From: Oligoflexia bacterium | GTDB taxonomy: Bacteria; Bdellovibrionota; JAFGOL01 | Reading direction: 5' to 3' | Length of the DNA stretch: 10,269 nt | Assembly (NCBI GenBank): GCA_016926495.1 | Contig: JAFGOL010000130.1 | Span: 1-10,269, forward strand | Part shown: positions 1 to 6,299 of the stretch, one piece after another | Layout of the letters: every line of letters starts with the position of its first letter | How positions within the stretch are numbered: position 1 is the stretch's first letter | The notes under the pieces: generated by a model | Told to the model about the DNA's origin: nothing | What the model saw: the letters and a program-made list of their open reading frames with translations, nothing else | Databases searched by the model: none | Position numbers and translations under genes: made by a program

Positions 1-996
1 AAAATTGCTATTAATGGTTTTGGAAGAATCGGAAGGCAGACGGCAGGGTTTCTTTTTGATAATAAGAACATTGAGATTGTCGCTATAAATGACCTCACTG
101 AGCCTAAAACACTTGCCCACCTGCTCAAATATGACTCGGTTCATGGCAGGTTCGGCAGTACGGTGGAATCAGGAAGCGATTACCTGAAGGTCGGAGGGAA
201 AAAGATACAGATTTTATCCCAGCCCGATCCTGCGAAATTACCGTGGAAGGACCTCGGTGTTGATTTGGTACTGGAGTGCACGGGCAGACTGAAAGACAGG
301 GATGCTGTAGCCGCTCACCTTAAGAACGGCGCGAAAAAAGTATTGTATTCAGCACCGCTTAAGGGTGCTGATCTTACAGTGGTAATAGGTGTTAATCACG
401 AAGAATACGATCCTTCAAAGCATGATGTAATCTCCAACGCAAGCTGCACCACAAACTGTCTCGCTCCAGTGGCAAAGGTTCTTAATGATAATTATAAGAT
501 ACAGAAAGGTTTTATGACGACCATTCATTCATATACAAATGATCAGAAAATTCTTGATCTTCCTCATTCGGATTTAAGGAGAAGCAGGGCCGCGGCGGTA
601 TCAATGATACCCACAACAACCGGAGCAGCAAAGGCGGTAGGGCTTGTGCTTCCTGATTTAAAAGGCAAGCTTGACGGTTTTGCCGTAAGGGTGCCGACAC
701 CGAATGTTTCGGCGGTTGATCTTGTCGCTGTAGTTGACAAATCAACTACAAAGGAAGAAATTAACGAAAAGATGAAAGCAGCCAGCGAAGGCGCTTTAAA
801 GGGAGTTCTTGCATATACGGATGAACCTCTTGTATCAATTGATTTTAACGGCGTTGTTGTTTCTTCAACATTTGATTCTGCCCTGACTAACGTTATAGAC
901 GGTAATCTCGTAAAAGTATTCGCGTGGTATGACAATGAGTCCGGTTATTCAAAGAGATTTGCCGAACTTACCGAATTTGTCGGCAAGAGGATGTAA
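1..996 (+). CDS. gap: Type I glyceraldehyde-3-phosphate dehydrogenase, 5'-truncated by window edge
   Basis: This enzyme catalyses NAD-linked oxidative phosphorylation of glyceraldehyde-3-phosphate to 1,3-bisphosphoglycerate in the cytoplasm. The frame is open from base 1, starting KIAINGFGRIGR, so only the start codon and perhaps one or two residues are missing; 331 residues are visible. The Rossmann glycine motif GFGRIG lies at residues 6-11. The catalytic Cys is in ASCTTNC (codon 445-447), and the partner His is in TIHSYTND. The Asp in AINDLTE after the second beta strand, together with the Leu-Pro pair in LDLPHSDLRR, match the Bacillus GapA residues that give NAD rather than NADP preference; this preference is inferred. 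The C-terminal WYDNESGYS motif is intact. It is the first visible gene of the gap-pgk-tpiA-secG run, and pgk begins 10 bp downstream. Its promoter lies outside the window. Confidence 0.97.
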   Translation, partial: KIAINGFGRIGRQTAGFLFDNKNIEIVAINDLTEPKTLAHLLKYDSVHGRFGSTVESGSDYLKVGGKKIQILSQPDPAKLPWKDLGVDLVLECTGRLKDRDAVAAHLKNGAKKVLYSAPLKGADLTVVIGVNHEEYDPSKHDVISNASCTTNCLAPVAKVLNDNYKIQKGFMTTIHSYTNDQKILDLPHSDLRRSRAAAVSMIPTTTGAAKAVGLVLPDLKGKLDGFAVRVPTPNVSAVDLVAVVDKSTTKEEINEKMKAASEGALKGVLAYTDEPLVSIDFNGVVVSSTFDSALTNVIDGNLVKVFAWYDNESGYSKRFAELTEFVGKRM

Positions 997-1006
997 GGAA
1001 CTTAAA

Positions 1007-2194
1007 ATGGGAAAAATAAAAAGCATAAAAGACATTGATATTAAAAGCAAAAGGGTTTTTATAAGGGTGGATTTTAACTGTCCGATGAAGGACGACGGTA
1101 CTGTCGCCGATGATAACAGGATCAGGGCAGCATTGCCTACAATCCAGTATGCCATGTCACAGGACGCGAAGGTGATCCTTGCCAGTCACCTGGGAAGGCC
1201 CAAGGGCAAGGTGGACCTTAAATATACTTTGCAGGGTGTTGGTGAAAAGCTCGCAGAGCTTTTGAATAAAGAGGTTATTTTTGCTCACGATTGCAGGGGG
1301 GAAGGAGTATGGTCTGTTGTTGAAAACATGAGGCAGGGCGATGTTGTTCTTTTGGAAAATTTAAGATTTTACAAGGAGGAAGAGGCAAACGACAAGGCCT
1401 TTTCCATGGAGCTTGCCAAGTTGTGCGACGTATATATCAGCGACGCTTTCGGAACGGTACACAGGGCGCATGCTTCCACTGCCGGCATGGCGGAATTTGT
1501 AAAAGACAAGGGCTGCGGTTTTCTGGTACAGAAGGAAGTGGATAATTTGAGGCCGGTGGTTGAGTCGCCCACGCATCCTTTTGCCGTAATACTGGGCGGT
1601 GCCAAGGTCAGCGACAAGATGGCGGTTATTGAAGAACTTTCCAGGAACGCCGATGTTATGCTGATAGGCGGGGCAATGGCGTATACCTTTTTAAAAGCCG
1701 GGGGCTTTAATGTCGGTAAATCGCTGGTTGAAGACGACAAGCTTGAGCTTGCCAAAAAAATTATAAGCAGGTTTTCAAACAAGGGTACAAAACTTCTGCT
1801 TCCCGTTGATCATATAGTCGCTTCGGAACTGAAGGAAGGAGTTAAGTGGGAAGTTACAGGCGATGAAAACATTTCCGACGGTATGATGGGACTTGATATA
1901 GGTCCCAAAACGATATCACTGTACAAGGACGCCCTGAAGAACGCTGAAATGGTTGTGTGGAACGGGCCCATGGGTGTTTTTGAAACAAAACCTTTTGATA
2001 ACGGAACACTTGAAGTCGCGAGGCTGCTTGCGGAAAGCAAGGCGCACACGGTTATAGGCGGGGGAGATTCCGCTTCAGCCGTAAAAAAAGCGGGAGTGAA
2101 GGACAGGATTACCCACGTTTCCACAGGCGGGGGGGCTTCGCTTGAATACCTGGAAGGCAAAAAGCTTCCGGGCCTTGTGGCATTGGAATATTAA
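1007..2194 (+). CDS. pgk: Phosphoglycerate kinase
   Basis: The enzyme transfers phosphate from 1,3-bisphosphoglycerate to ADP, the first ATP-yielding step of lower glycolysis. The protein is 395 aa, normal for bacterial PGK. N-domain substrate-binding motifs are RVDFNCP, ASHLGRPKGK, LLENLRFYKEE and SDAFGTVHRAHAS. C-domain nucleotide-binding motifs are LGGAKVSDK, WNGPMGVFE and the Gly-rich GGGDSASAVKKAG followed by STGGGASLEYLEGK. I chose the ATG at 1007 because it starts the family-typical MGKIKSIKDID and has AAGGA at 995-999 with 7-bp spacing. The frame is open further upstream to 929, but that would run through gap and add 26 residues unlike PGK. The common DFNVP motif reads DFNCP here, a mild variation. 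The gene is co-directional with gap and followed 20 bp later by tpiA. Confidence 0.97.
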   Translation: MGKIKSIKDIDIKSKRVFIRVDFNCPMKDDGTVADDNRIRAALPTIQYAMSQDAKVILASHLGRPKGKVDLKYTLQGVGEKLAELLNKEVIFAHDCRGEGVWSVVENMRQGDVVLLENLRFYKEEEANDKAFSMELAKLCDVYISDAFGTVHRAHASTAGMAEFVKDKGCGFLVQKEVDNLRPVVESPTHPFAVILGGAKVSDKMAVIEELSRNADVMLIGGAMAYTFLKAGGFNVGKSLVEDDKLELAKKIISRFSNKGTKLLLPVDHIVASELKEGVKWEVTGDENISDGMMGLDIGPKTISLYKDALKNAEMVVWNGPMGVFETKPFDNGTLEVARLLAESKAHTVIGGGDSASAVKKAGVKDRITHVSTGGGASLEYLEGKKLPGLVALEY

Positions 2195-2214
2195 TTAATA
2201 AACAGGGAGAGAAC

Positions 2215-3000
2215 ATGGCAAGAAAAAGAACGGCATTCATCGTAGGGAACTGGAAAATGAACAAAGGGATCGAGGAGACCGCCCTTTTTTTGAAGGAACT
2301 GATCAACAGTGTTGATAAAACACCTTCCCTGAAAGACAGGGAAATAGGGGTTGCCCCTGTTTTTACATCCATATTTAAAGCAAGGGAAGGCCTTACGTCT
2401 TCATCAGACGGTATTAAATTATGCTCGCAGAACGTGCACTGGGATGATTCCGGTCAGTTTACCGGAGAGATTTCCGCTCCCATGTTAAAGGAACTGGGAG
2501 TTGAGTACGCTATTATAGGACATTCAGAGAGAAGGAAATTTTTCGGTGAATCGAACGAGAGCGTTAACCGGAGGGTGAAGGGCAGCATAAAAAACAACCT
2601 TAAGGTAATTATGTGCGTCGGCGAAACCCGGGAAGAAAGAGAAGCGGGCAACATGCAAAATATTGTGACCGGGCACGTTGTCAATGGGCTTGAAGGAATT
2701 TCCAGGCAGGATGTTTTGAAATACGTTACCATTGCCTACGAGCCTGTATGGGCCATAGGCACGGGCCTTAACGCCACTGTTGAACAGGCCGTGGAAGTTC
2801 ATAAGCTTATAAGAAAAATTCTTGATGATACTTACGGCAAGGGAACTTCGGACGGCGTGCGCATATTGTACGGCGGAAGCGTCAAGCCCGATAACATAGA
2901 CGGATTCATGTCAAACGAGGACATTGACGGAGTGCTTGTCGGAGGGGCGTCACTGAAGACAGACTCTTTCCTTAGAATTGCCGATTTTAAGGAGGTGTGA
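2215..3000 (+). CDS. tpiA: Triose-phosphate isomerase
   Basis: The enzyme interconverts dihydroxyacetone phosphate and glyceraldehyde-3-phosphate, feeding the GAPDH encoded upstream. The 261-aa length is normal for a TIM barrel. Catalytic residues are visible: Lys14 in GNWKMN, His103 in IIGHSERR and Glu176 in AYEPVWAIGTG. The phosphate-binding motifs YGGSVKP and GVLVGGASL are intact. The start ATG has AGGGAGAG just upstream. An oddity is the C-terminal hinge of flexible loop 6, which is most often Lys-Thr-Ala after IGTG but here is Leu-Asn-Ala (residues 185-187). The 3' end carries a strong Shine-Dalgarno (AAGGAGGTG at 2989-2997) for secG, and only 2 bp separate the two genes, so translation is probably coupled. 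Confidence 0.97.
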   Translation: MARKRTAFIVGNWKMNKGIEETALFLKELINSVDKTPSLKDREIGVAPVFTSIFKAREGLTSSSDGIKLCSQNVHWDDSGQFTGEISAPMLKELGVEYAIIGHSERRKFFGESNESVNRRVKGSIKNNLKVIMCVGETREEREAGNMQNIVTGHVVNGLEGISRQDVLKYVTIAYEPVWAIGTGLNATVEQAVEVHKLIRKILDDTYGKGTSDGVRILYGGSVKPDNIDGFMSNEDIDGVLVGGASLKTDSFLRIADFKEV

Positions 3001-3002
3001 TA

Positions 3003-3347
3003 ATGGCCACGCTTCTGGTAGTTATACACATTATTACCTGTATTTTTCTTATCCTGTTTGTTTTGTTACAGGCGGGAAAAGGCGCGGAAGTCGGAGCTAC
3101 TTTCGGCGGAATAAGCCAAACCTATTTCGGGACCCAGGGCGGCAATGTGCTTACCAAGATTACCACCACCCTTGCCTTTGTTTTCATGCTTACAAGCATA
3201 GGGCTGACGGCCCTGCATCACCGCAAGACAATGGAGACGGTAATGCAGGATGAAAAACCCGCGGTAACAACGGAAACCGCGGCTCCTGCCGCTGATGCTG
3301 TGGCGCCTGAAAACGCACAGACCGAAGGAACGGAAAATAAAAAGTAA
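3003..3347 (+). CDS. secG: Preprotein translocase subunit SecG
   Basis: SecG is a small inner-membrane subunit of the SecYEG protein-export channel. The 114-aa product has the family layout: TM1 at about residues 3-22, the conserved cytoplasmic loop with LLQAGKGAEVGATFGG (21-36) and a following FGTQGG, then TM2 at about 50-71. After that comes a hydrophilic Ala/Glu/Thr-rich C-terminal tail (about 85-114) of low complexity. I chose ATG 3003 because the Shine-Dalgarno GGAGG at 2991-2995 sits 7 bp upstream; an in-frame GTG at 2997 would fall inside that site. A tpiA-secG order is common in bacteria, which supports the call. The last 53 bp overlap the possible start region of the next gene. Confidence 0.95.
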   Translation: MATLLVVIHIITCIFLILFVLLQAGKGAEVGATFGGISQTYFGTQGGNVLTKITTTLAFVFMLTSIGLTALHHRKTMETVMQDEKPAVTTETAAPAADAVAPENAQTEGTENKK

Positions 3348-4170
3348 GTTGCTTACAGTTGTTTTATTATTGCTGTTTTTTGGATCTCAACCGTCATATT
3401 CGATGATGGTTGAATCCAGGTCCAGCGTTTATTCTGCCGATAAAGCCGTAAACAGGCTGTACGAGGCTGATTCCACTTTCCTTTTTAAATTCTCCGCCCA
3501 GTCCATTCTTAAGGTTTTTGTGGGAGATCTTTCTTTTGTGCAAAGGGTATACGGGCCTTACGTGCTTTCATCACAGGTAAGGAGTTCTCTCAAGGAAGGC
3601 TATGATTATCATTCGGTGGAATTCAACCTCAGCAGGGGGTTTACCGACAGCAAGATTTTTGGTTTGCTGACGCTGGGGTATCGTTTCGGCAGGTTTGACA
3701 GGAATGAGCAGTGGATGGTTTTTTCGACAAGCACGGGATTTATCCCTGCTCCGTGGGGCATAAAAAGCGCTATTGCCTATTACATGCCGTTTACGGCAAA
3801 CAGGTACGGCAGGTTAAGGGCCGACGTGACCGGTCTTTACAGGGTTAGTACGGGAAAGAGTTATTTTGATCTTGGAATACATACTTCCTTTTACATTATC
3901 CCCAGCGGTGAGTTCGGAGTGCCTGAACTTAGCGCTGCAGGCGAAGAAAACGCGGTAATTGAAGAGTTCATGCAGTTTGAAGGCGGGATTGTAGTTTGCT
4001 ACGCTCTAAGGGAAACATTCCTGTTTGAACTTATTGTCAGCAACATCTTTTTTGTTAACCAGAAGAATTACGAGATACCCAATGAAACCGATGACCAGAT
4101 GACAAGAGAGTATAAAACCGTTTTTTCCTATGCCCCAAAGGCATTACTGGGTTTTATTTTCAAATTTTAG
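3295..4170 (+). CDS. Predicted outer-membrane beta-barrel protein with signal peptide (start uncertain)
   Basis: I do not recognise a named family. From the ATG at 3295 the protein is 291 aa. A basic n-region (residues 4-18) is followed by a hydrophobic core TVVLLLLFF (21-29) and a likely signal peptidase I site after SYS (34-36), so it is exported. The mature part has many alternating hydrophobic/polar, Tyr/Phe/Gly-rich strands, such as LLTLGYRFGRF. It ends in GFIFKF, and a C-terminal Phe is the classical BAM-recognition signature of outer-membrane barrels. Start choice is difficult. ATG 3295 has no clear ribosome site and overlaps secG by 53 bp. TTG 3349 would remove the basic n-region. An ATA at 3337 has GAAGGA (3324-3329) at 7-bp spacing and would give a compact signal peptide. 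The gene is last in the glycolysis/secG run; a direct role in glycolysis is not implied. Confidence 0.75.
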   Translation: MLWRLKTHRPKERKIKSKLLTVVLLLLFFGSQPSYSMMVESRSSVYSADKAVNRLYEADSTFLFKFSAQSILKVFVGDLSFVQRVYGPYVLSSQVRSSLKEGYDYHSVEFNLSRGFTDSKIFGLLTLGYRFGRFDRNEQWMVFSTSTGFIPAPWGIKSAIAYYMPFTANRYGRLRADVTGLYRVSTGKSYFDLGIHTSFYIIPSGEFGVPELSAAGEENAVIEEFMQFEGGIVVCYALRETFLFELIVSNIFFVNQKNYEIPNETDDQMTREYKTVFSYAPKALLGFIFKF

Positions 4171-4191
4171 CCCTGACGCTTCTTCATGTTC

Positions 4192-4220
4192 TTGAATTGC
4201 AAATTAAAAGAATATATAAT
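4192..4220 (+). promoter_or_regulatory. Sigma-70-type promoter for the 203-aa protein gene
   Basis: The -35 box TTGAAT (4192-4197, 4 of 6 to consensus) and a perfect -10 box TATAAT (4215-4220) are separated by 17 bp. They lie in the 80-bp gap after the beta-barrel gene. The predicted transcript would start near 4227, leaving a leader of about 24 nt that contains the GGGGG ribosome site at 4240-4244. This suggests that the downstream gene is transcribed independently of the gap operon. Confidence 0.65.
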
Positions 4221-4250
4221 TGTATAGGGTTATGATCGCGGGGGTATCAA

Positions 4251-4862
4251 TTGAGTGATGACTGGAAAATTACGGGTCTGAATGAACTTGTACTGAAAAG
4301 AAAAAAAATAAACGAAGATACGCCCGAAATTTATCTTCCCTATGACGAGTCGGAACAGGATACGGCATGGATAACCGGGCTCGCCAGGGAGGAGGACGAC
4401 ATTGATCGTACGGGCATGATCAGCTTTGATGCTTCGGTATCGCCTGAAAAGGTCTTAAAAGACGCCACCGTGTCCTATTTACGCCATCTCAGGAGTTCGA
4501 TTACCCATCTGGCTTCCGTATTTAACGCGCATAAAAGTCCGGCCAGTTCCGCGATAAAGGTTTACGGAATAACAAATACAGACGCTGATTTTATGGTTTT
4601 CAGAAATTCCCTGAAACTTATTTTCGCGGCCCAGCGTCCGGGAATAATCCAGATAAGCTTTAACGCGCATACAGGCGGTTTCTTTACATCGCAGGGGCAG
4701 GGGGTGAATCCCATATCCAGTTCGGATCAGGTAGGTGATATAATACACGCCCAGTTAGGGCCTTTCAATGAAGCCGTCTGGACTTACCAGGGCAGAAAGA
4801 TCAATACTCCGGAAATGATCAAATATTTCCTTAAGCGGTTCGTCCAGAACAGTATTCGCTAG
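4251..4862 (+). CDS. Uncharacterised 203-aa soluble protein
   Basis: I do not recognise this family. It has no signal peptide or membrane helix, so it is probably cytoplasmic. The first 60 residues are polar and acidic (YDESEQD, REEDDID) and may be a flexible leader. From about residue 64 the sequence looks like a compact domain: a helix (KVLKDATVSYLRHLRSSI), a hydrophobic core with FMVFRNSLKLIFAAQRPGII (114-133), a Gly/Ser loop FNAHTGGFFTSQGQG (137-151), and a helical end containing PEMIKYFLKRFVQ. The start is TTG at 4251, with GGGGGTAT upstream at 6-bp spacing. The same GGGGGTAT precedes the ATG of the FliT-like gene at 9708, which supports its use as a ribosome site here. No other in-frame start fits. 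The gene has its own promoter and is followed by a separately promoted ankyrin gene. Confidence 0.8.
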   Translation: MSDDWKITGLNELVLKRKKINEDTPEIYLPYDESEQDTAWITGLAREEDDIDRTGMISFDASVSPEKVLKDATVSYLRHLRSSITHLASVFNAHKSPASSAIKVYGITNTDADFMVFRNSLKLIFAAQRPGIIQISFNAHTGGFFTSQGQGVNPISSSDQVGDIIHAQLGPFNEAVWTYQGRKINTPEMIKYFLKRFVQNSIR

Positions 4863-4867
4863 GTTTA

Positions 4868-4896
4868 TTGACTTATACCCAACTGCTAAATATCAC
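4868..4896 (+). promoter_or_regulatory. Sigma-70-type promoter for the ankyrin gene
   Basis: TTGACT (4868-4873, 5 of 6) and TATCAC (4891-4896, 4 of 6) are spaced by exactly 17 bp, starting 6 bp after the stop of the preceding gene. Predicted initiation near 4903 leaves a short leader before the ATG at 4921, with a TAAGG ribosome site at 4911-4915. The short leader also supports the choice of that ATG. Confidence 0.5.
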
Positions 4897-4920
4897 TGCC
4901 TTTATGCCGATAAGGTTACT

Positions 4921-5226
4921 ATGGGTATAGTTCTAGCTGTTTTTTTGTCATATTCATGCCTGAATGCCATGGATTCCTGGGTTTCATCCAATATTGTGGA
5001 AAGGGGAGACAATTACCAGACAGAAACAAAAAGAGAATGTAATCTTGATGACCTGCGTAATGCACTGAAAAAGGTTAAGCCTGAATTTAGAAAAAATGAT
5101 ATCGGGTTAACAATGTTAGGTCATGTTGTTTCCTCTAACTGCAACACTGTAAGCTATACAGAGCGTTTTAAATTTGTAGATGAATTAATTGAAAAAAAGG
5201 CGCTGATATTAACTTCCAGCCTGTGA
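4921..5226 (+). CDS. Ankyrin-repeat protein, N-terminal part (0 frame, upstream of a frameshift)
   Basis: This is a 101-aa reading frame. It begins with a hydrophobic stretch GIVLAVFLSYSCLNA (residues 2-16) that may be a signal peptide or membrane anchor, although it lacks the usual basic n-region. The rest is polar, with Cys at 13, 40 and 74, and it enters an ankyrin-like helix pair RFKFVDELIEKK (82-93). The frame then breaks. After the run of seven A bases (5192-5198) the 0 frame reads ALILTSSL and stops. The -1 frame reads GADINFQPV, the expected ankyrin continuation (LIEKKGADIN), and joins the next open frame. The two frames therefore look like one 386-aa gene. The region 5041-5100 is about 33% GC, lower than the neighbours. 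Function is unknown; ankyrin repeats generally bind other proteins. Confidence 0.75.
   Translation: MGIVLAVFLSYSCLNAMDSWVSSNIVERGDNYQTETKRECNLDDLRNALKKVKPEFRKNDIGLTMLGHVVSSNCNTVSYTERFKFVDELIEKKALILTSSL
5193..5199 (+). other. Candidate -1 ribosomal slippery heptamer A-AAA-AAG
   Basis: In the 0 frame the codons are GAA AAA AAG, so bases 5193-5199 read A-AAA-AAG in the phase used by the dnaX frameshift site. Slipping back one base gives AAA AAA GGC GCT GAT, which continues the ankyrin repeat. Stimulatory elements are weak. I see no upstream Shine-Dalgarno-like element, and the only nearby hairpin is GCTG (5202-5205) pairing with CAGC farther on. A one-base deletion from a run of eight A would look identical. 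Confidence 0.45.
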
Positions 5227-6080
5227 GGGAATCATCCACCGGTAATTACACCAGCTATCCTTTTAAGGGTTACACTGCAGTGATGACTGCGGCTGAAGCT
5301 ATGGATTTAAAAATGGTCATGTATTTACTGGATAAAGGGGCAAGGGCCGACATAGTTACAGATGAAGCTGACGGCTCACAGCAAACACTGGATGATATTA
5401 TTAACGGGCAATTTATTAATTGTAACAAGCTTAAGGAAATTGAAAATGATCCTTTTAAAAATGACAATAAACAGTATAGCAGGGAGAATTGTAATACTTT
5501 TTATAGTGATTATCTTACCTATCTTGAAAAATATGTTGACAACAGGCAACAAAAAACAAATACGGATCTAACCCTTATTAAGGCTGCCAGGGCAGGGGAT
5601 TATAACAGGGTAAAGGAAATAGTAGAATCCTATAAAACCGATCCCAAAAAAACACCGTGCAGTCCGGATAAAGTAGGAAGCCTTTGCGCCATTATTTGGG
5701 ACAAGGACAGTGATTTAAAATCCGCGCTTTATTATGCTGTTTTGTATAACCATGTAAGTATCGCCAAATGCCTTTTGCAGAACGGCGCGGGTATGCCTGA
5801 AGACGAATTAACGCGCGCCATGCTGGTTGCTGCCAACAACCGGAAGCAATCCATGGTGGCCCTGTTATTATTATTCGACTCCGATATTGATGTAGCATTG
5901 CTGAATGCCGCAGGTATGGGCCTGGATAAGGCAGTTGATATTCTGGTAGAAAACGGCGCAAATGTTAAATTTTCACTTAACGGCATAACACCCCTCAGGG
6001 CTGCGTTAAAAAACGGCCATAAGGAAACCGCTGCAAAAATCAGGGATTACAAAAAAAAGAGCAGGCATAAAAACAGGTAG
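5223..6080 (+). CDS. Ankyrin-repeat protein, C-terminal part (-1 frame)
   Basis: The open frame has a nominal GTG start at 5223, but ankyrin coding sense extends in this frame back to the slippery run at 5193, so it is probably the second part of one protein. Several ankyrin-like units are visible: GYTAVMTAAEAMDLKMVMYLLDKG, TLIKAARAGDYNRVKEIVES, SALYYAVLYNHVSIAKCLLQNGA, AMLVAANNRKQSMVALLLL and GITPLRAALKNGHKETAAKI. The protein ends in a very basic tail KKKSRHKNR. Between the first and second units, an Asn/Lys/Tyr-rich insert encoded by about 5401-5580 is only 25-30% GC, while the last third reaches 48-57%. Cys residues recur in the insert and repeats. No ribosome site precedes the GTG, so independent initiation is unlikely. 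The gene ends 12 bp from tRNA-Cys, which is convergent. No catalytic domain is present. Confidence 0.75.
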   Translation: MRESSTGNYTSYPFKGYTAVMTAAEAMDLKMVMYLLDKGARADIVTDEADGSQQTLDDIINGQFINCNKLKEIENDPFKNDNKQYSRENCNTFYSDYLTYLEKYVDNRQQKTNTDLTLIKAARAGDYNRVKEIVESYKTDPKKTPCSPDKVGSLCAIIWDKDSDLKSALYYAVLYNHVSIAKCLLQNGAGMPEDELTRAMLVAANNRKQSMVALLLLFDSDIDVALLNAAGMGLDKAVDILVENGANVKFSLNGITPLRAALKNGHKETAAKIRDYKKKSRHKNR

Positions 6081-6092
6081 TTTTTCAGATAT

Positions 6093-6166
<74 letters not shown>

Positions 6167-6176
6167 ATTACCGAAG

Positions 6177-6205
6177 TTCATTTTTAATAATCATCATAGT
6201 ATAAT
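6177..6205 (+). promoter_or_regulatory. Rightward promoter for the small basic protein-pepT unit, interleaved with the tRNA promoter
   Basis: On the plus strand a perfect -10 TATAAT (6200-6205) lies 17 bp from a weak -35 TTCATT (6177-6182, 3 of 6). Initiation near 6212 would give a leader of about 88 nt before the ATG at 6300. The two promoters occupy the same 36 bp in opposite directions, so polymerase binding should be mutually exclusive. The weak -35 makes this less certain than the tRNA promoter. Confidence 0.5.
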
Positions 6206-6212
6206 TTGTCAA
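6184..6212 (-). promoter_or_regulatory. Promoter of tRNA-Cys
   Basis: On the minus strand a perfect -35 TTGACA (6207-6212) and a -10 TATTAA (6184-6189, 4 of 6) are spaced by 17 bp. Predicted initiation is near 6177, about 10 nt before the tRNA 5' end at 6166, a typical short tRNA leader. Confidence 0.65.
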
Positions 6213-6299
6213 GAAAGGAATCAAAAATAACGTCTTGCGTTGTGTTTTGTTTTCTGCTAATAAAAGCGAAACCGCAAATTACCGGAGGATTTACATATT

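Noticed and set aside
564..935. Minus-strand open frames within gap, pgk and tpiA (for example 564-935, 1369-1782, 1810-2160)
   Set aside because: They lie entirely opposite highly conserved enzymes and have no ribosome sites or recognisable content.
4171..4191. Terminator for the gap operon
   Set aside because: No inverted repeat with a T-tract is visible between the barrel gene and the next promoter.
6235..6263. Second promoter TTGCGT-17-TAATAA in the leader of the small basic gene
   Set aside because: Each box matches only 3 of 6 consensus positions; the interleaved promoter upstream has a perfect -10.
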